Assembly (NCBI GenBank): GCA_965262425.1
Contig: OZ253536.1
Coordinates: 4,402,001-4,466,000 of the forward strand
DNA length: 64,000 nucleotides
From: CAZOZZ01 sp965262425
GTDB lineage: Bacteria > Acidobacteriota > Terriglobia > 20CM-2-55-15
Direction: 5' to 3'
The notes beneath the pieces are model-generated. The model was not told the origin of the DNA and made no database searches. It saw nothing but the letters and a program-made list of their open reading frames with translations. Below, one piece after another: positions 61,276-64,000 of this stretch. The position numbers and the translations under genes were made by a program. Within the stretch, counting starts at the first letter, position 1; each line of letters opens with the position of its first letter.

Positions 61276-62679
61276 TCAGGTTCCTGCCGGATCAGATCGA
61301 ATCTTCCGGATGTCGTCGTCGATACCGGAGACCCGGTCCTGTTCGGCCAGCCACCATTCCTCATCGAGTTGGGCGTCGAGTTCGGCGACACTCTTTCCCT
61401 GCTGTTCGACCCAGGTGTAGTACTTCAGGTTGTGCCATTGACGCCGTTGGTCCGGATTGCCATTCCGGATCCCACCCGTGTCCTGCTCGTGGAAAATTCG
61501 GACCCGCGCCGCCGCCTCGGACTCGTCCATTAGTCCGAACCGTTCCTTTGCAAGGAGCATTACCGAACGGTATCTGCCGACATCGTCAGTGCAGATTGTG
61601 ACGATCGTGGCACTCGGCCCAAGCTCGTAGTGCCGGGCGGCTTTGATTGCGCCGAGCACATTGCATATCCCACTGATTCCGAAAATGCGGGCCATCGCCG
61701 AGACCTTTCCGGGGGAAATGCCACATTGATCTTCAAGCGTCCGTCGGCCCGTCTCGTCGGTGAGAAGTTCGAGACCCTTTAAGCATTGGGCGTCGTCGAT
61801 GCACATGATGGCGTCCATGTTCATGACATGGTGTATCCACGTGACGTGCTTGTCGCCTATTCCCTGGATATCGTGTGATCCGTAGCCGTTGTTGTAAAGC
61901 GTGGGGCACTGAATCGGTTCCAGCCCGACAATCTTCAAGTCCGGCCACTTCTGTTTGAGTCGATCTCCGGCCGCAATCGTCCCGGCCGAACCCATCGCGC
62001 TGGCAAAAACCGCAATCGTTCCGTCGCCCAGCCCTTCGGTCGCCAACTCATGGGCGAGCTCGACGATCGTATTGCCGGTGACGTAGTAGTGAAATCGATA
62101 GTTGCCCAACGCCTCGAACTGGTTCATCACGCGCACGTCGGGATCCGTCCTGAGTTCGCGAACCTTGTCGTAAATTTCCTTTACATTGCTCTCGCCCCCG
62201 GGCGTTCGAATGACTGACGCGCCGTAGCCTTCAATCTGCTCGAATCGTTCCCGGCTCATTCCCTCAGGCAGGACGACAACACTCTTGAAGCCCATCCGGC
62301 AGCCGACCCACGCGCCTCCGATGCCGTAATTGCCCGTCGAGGGCCAGACCAGAGTGTGGTGCGCGGGGTCGATTTTTCCGACAATCTCCATCTCGACCGC
62401 CACCGAATAGGCTGCGCCCACCTTGTGAGAGCCGGTGGGGAAATCCGCCGAATGGAGGACGACGATGTTCGCTTCCACGCCCGTGAGCTCTTTCGGCAGA
62501 ATTTCATAACGGATTCGGTCATTTCCGTCGCGCCAGCTGATGTTGTAGAGGTTGACGGGGTCGAGCGGATCCCGCGAGCGCGCCTCCAGTGCCGCCGACC
62601 GGATGTCCGGACGGATCGTTGCCGGATGAAGCATCTCTTCAAAAGTCGGTCCGGCGCAGCTCCTGTTTTTTTGATCCAT
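61276..62679 (-). CDS. PLP-dependent fold-type II enzyme, cysteine-synthase-like
   Basis: A 467-residue enzyme of the tryptophan synthase beta superfamily. K86 in PTGSHKVGAA is the Schiff-base lysine, PSTGNYGIGGAW holds the substrate/PLP Asn loop, and FASAMGSAGTIAAGD is the phosphate-binding glycine loop. NYRFHYYVTGNTIVELAHEL and the C-terminal tail from residue 400 are longer than in CysK. It lacks the TSGNT box of real cysteine synthases, so the reaction (beta-replacement or elimination) is open. There is no companion gene. ATG 62679 follows GTATAACCTC, close to the MITE at 62698. Confidence 0.8.
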   Translation of the reverse strand: MDQKNRSCAGPTFEEMLHPATIRPDIRSAALEARSRDPLDPVNLYNISWRDGNDRIRYEILPKELTGVEANIVVLHSADFPTGSHKVGAAYSVAVEMEIVGKIDPAHHTLVWPSTGNYGIGGAWVGCRMGFKSVVVLPEGMSRERFEQIEGYGASVIRTPGGESNVKEIYDKVRELRTDPDVRVMNQFEALGNYRFHYYVTGNTIVELAHELATEGLGDGTIAVFASAMGSAGTIAAGDRLKQKWPDLKIVGLEPIQCPTLYNNGYGSHDIQGIGDKHVTWIHHVMNMDAIMCIDDAQCLKGLELLTDETGRRTLEDQCGISPGKVSAMARIFGISGICNVLGAIKAARHYELGPSATIVTICTDDVGRYRSVMLLAKERFGLMDESEAAARVRIFHEQDTGGIRNGNPDQRRQWHNLKYYTWVEQQGKSVAELDAQLDEEWWLAEQDRVSGIDDDIRKIRSDPAGT

Positions 62680-62697
62680 AGCCAGAGGTTATACACT

Positions 62698-62972
62698 TAG
62701 TGGTCCCCGCCAGATAGAGCGGTACTAGATTTCGGAGTGCAACGGTACCGGATTTGGGGGAGCGACGACGAGGCAATGCTTCGACATTGGGAGGAGGAGC
62801 GACGCCAAAGACGGTGCCGTTCCGCCCGAACCCGTAGGGCCGATGGAGGTTGCCCCTCACGAACGCTAAACCCTGTCGAAAGCTCACACTCACCACACGG
62901 TGGATCTCACCCATCAGTCCGCTCGCAACCTCCTTCGGAGATAGTATCGCTATATCTGGCGGGGACCACTAA
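62698..62972. mobile_element. 275 bp MITE related to the IS630-type element
   Basis: The ends TAGTGGTCCCCGCCAGATA (62698-) and its inverse at 62949-62972 form 24 bp arms with one mismatch. The first 15 bases match the right end of the IS630-type element at 53279-53293 except for one base, and both include a terminal TA. No intact ORF. It occupies most of the 413 bp gap between the PLP enzyme and padR. Confidence 0.8.
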
Positions 62973-63027
62973 GCCCTGGCGCCTCAAAGAGCCGCTTGAG
63001 GGAAACCGGTTGATCGCGGTTGGATTG

Positions 63028-63052
63028 CCATATATGGTATAACCATATATGG
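63028..63052. promoter_or_regulatory. Palindromic operator, probably bound by PadR
   Basis: Two copies of the palindrome CCATATATGG are separated by TATAA, and together they form a perfect dyad 40 bp before the padR ATG. TTGCCA and TATAAC within it resemble promoter boxes. Autoregulation by the downstream PadR protein is inferred from position. Confidence 0.65.
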
Positions 63053-63092
63053 CTAGACGTTAGTAAGCTGAAAGTCACAGAAAGGAAATCTT

Positions 63093-63416
63093 ATGATCGA
63101 CCGTGAACTCAAGAAGGGGAGTACCGAGCTTTTGATTCTGTCGTTGCTCGAGGAAACGCCCCGCCACGGCTATGAAATCGGGCAGTTGATCGAACAACGA
63201 TCAGGCGGGGTGCTGACGTACCACATTGCTTCGTTGTACCCGATGCTCTATCGCCTGGAAAAAAGGGGCTGGACCGAAGGCCGCTGGAAGGAAAAGCCGG
63301 GCCAGAGACGGCGCCGCTATTACCGTTTGACGGCGGCCGGCCGCAAGGTTCTCGCCGAACGGAGAAACACCTGGAGAGAATTCATCGTCGCCATCGAACA
63401 GGTGGCCGGGGTCTGA
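63093..63416 (+). CDS. PadR family transcriptional regulator
   Basis: A 107-residue winged-helix repressor. STELLILSLLEETPRHGYEIGQLIEQRSGG is the conserved PadR N-terminus (residues 9-38); SLYPMLYRLEKRGWTEGRW is the recognition helix and RRRYYRLTAAGRKVL the wing. It is a short type-2 PadR with only a brief C-terminal helix. It follows a perfect dyad operator and has AGAAAGGAAA as ribosome-binding site. The adjacent permease starts 1 bp after its stop; PadR next to ADOP permeases is a common acidobacterial arrangement, so it should control that gene. Confidence 0.93.
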   Translation: MIDRELKKGSTELLILSLLEETPRHGYEIGQLIEQRSGGVLTYHIASLYPMLYRLEKRGWTEGRWKEKPGQRRRRYYRLTAAGRKVLAERRNTWREFIVAIEQVAGV

Positions 63417-63417
63417 C

Positions 63418-64000
63418 ATGGCCGGATCAGAAAAGAATTGGCTCCACTATGTTCGCGGGCATCTTCCGTCTCTCGGGACCAATCCCGAGCGCGCGGTGGA
63501 GATTGAAGAAGAACTGGCCCAGCAGATGGAGGACTTCTATTGGGAACTCCGTCGCCGGGGAATGTCGGCCGAAGAAGCGACGAAATTGACCGAGGCCCAG
63601 ATACCGGCCTGGGACGTCCTGGCCCGAGAGCTCCGTCTGGCCAATCGCCCGATCGGTGAGTACGTATGGCGTGGTCACAGGGAGATGGAAGAACTGATTC
63701 GAAAAAAGGGACGGTGGATCATGCTTGCTGATTTCTTGAACGATCTCGGCCACGCTTTCAAAACATTTGCCAGGGACCGCAGCTTCTCGATACTTGCCAT
63801 CGCCGCGCTGGCGATCGGCATCGGTGCGACGACGACAGTCTTCAGTATCTTTAACGCTGTCTTGACCCCTCTACCCTTTCCCGAACCAGACCAACTCGTC
63901 ATGGTGCGCGACGGCCGTGTGGACTTCAATACGCTCGCGTCACTCCCCGAGTACCGCGACTGGAACGAGAACAATCAGAATTTTGAAGGACTCGGGGCGT
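63418..64000 (+). CDS. ADOP/MacB-like ABC permease, N-terminal part
   Basis: The first 194 codons of an acidobacterial duplicated orphan permease; it runs off the right edge with no stop. Residues 1-100 contain a helical N-terminal extension (ERAVEIEEELAQQMEDFYWELRRRGMSAEEA) typical of the family. A membrane helix follows (about 126-150, FSILAIAALAIGIGATTTVF), with the MacB-type continuation FSIFNAVLTPLPFPEPDQLV. Such proteins act in efflux or export without a dedicated ATPase. ATG 63418 follows the padR stop by 1 bp, so the two are co-transcribed. Confidence 0.9.
   Translation, partial: MAGSEKNWLHYVRGHLPSLGTNPERAVEIEEELAQQMEDFYWELRRRGMSAEEATKLTEAQIPAWDVLARELRLANRPIGEYVWRGHREMEELIRKKGRWIMLADFLNDLGHAFKTFARDRSFSILAIAALAIGIGATTTVFSIFNAVLTPLPFPEPDQLVMVRDGRVDFNTLASLPEYRDWNENNQNFEGLGA

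Overview
This 64 kb window is a moderately GC-rich bacterial chromosome segment, most likely from an Acidobacteriota member. The best lineage clues are at the right end. A PadR-type regulator is followed by a permease of the acidobacterial duplicated orphan permease (ADOP) type, and nearby is a secreted VWFA protein of a type common in that phylum. The assignment is inference from gene content; no rRNA or tRNA gene was seen.

Layout. 1-4.6 kb (minus strand): cytochrome oxidase maturation genes (SCO1-like, an ABC-2 exporter pair, ctaB, ctaA) and a lipoprotein. 4.8-11.4 kb (minus): a quinol:electron acceptor complex made of Rieske protein, a b6-like cytochrome b, a separate subunit-IV-like protein, a 972-residue octaheme cytochrome c and a membrane HEAT-repeat protein, behind a good sigma-70 promoter. 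11.4-16 kb: CoA transferase, dtd, a DHH phosphoesterase and an M20 peptidase. 16-27.2 kb: a surface polysaccharide/LPS region with rmlA, rmlB, glycosyltransferases, a methyltransferase, a heptose kinase, a GT9 heptosyltransferase and a 56-residue Trm112-like protein; an exported M18 aminopeptidase sits inside it. 27.2-40.7 kb: an IS630-type element, a LarA-like protein, a secreted matrixin-type protease, an EF-G paralogue, an M16-like protein without its metal site and a secreted amidohydrolase. 40.8-48 kb (minus): E. coli-type frdABCD next to B. subtilis-type sdhCAB with a TPR-like protein, each behind its own TTGACA promoter. 48.3-51.9 kb: hyuA-hyuB. 52-58 kb: heavily invaded DNA. 58-64 kb: FGE-like protein, galT, VWFA protein, a PLP enzyme, padR and ADOP.

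The most unusual content is the mobile and palindromic DNA. Five families are visible. (1) A 162-163 bp multi-hairpin element, three full copies and two solo ends. (2) An IS630-type transposon (two copies) with a 275 bp MITE carrying similar ends. (3) An IS1182-type transposon and a 192 bp MITE with the same 10 bp ends. (4) A GGGCCCGCTCAA-ended MITE, one full copy and one 31 bp minimal copy. (5) Inverted arrays of a GTCCGAG-like heptamer at four loci. Several lie exactly on stop codons. One gene (a YdcF/ElyC-like protein) is split by IS630, and the signal peptide of an M42 peptidase has been invaded first by family 1 and then by IS1182.
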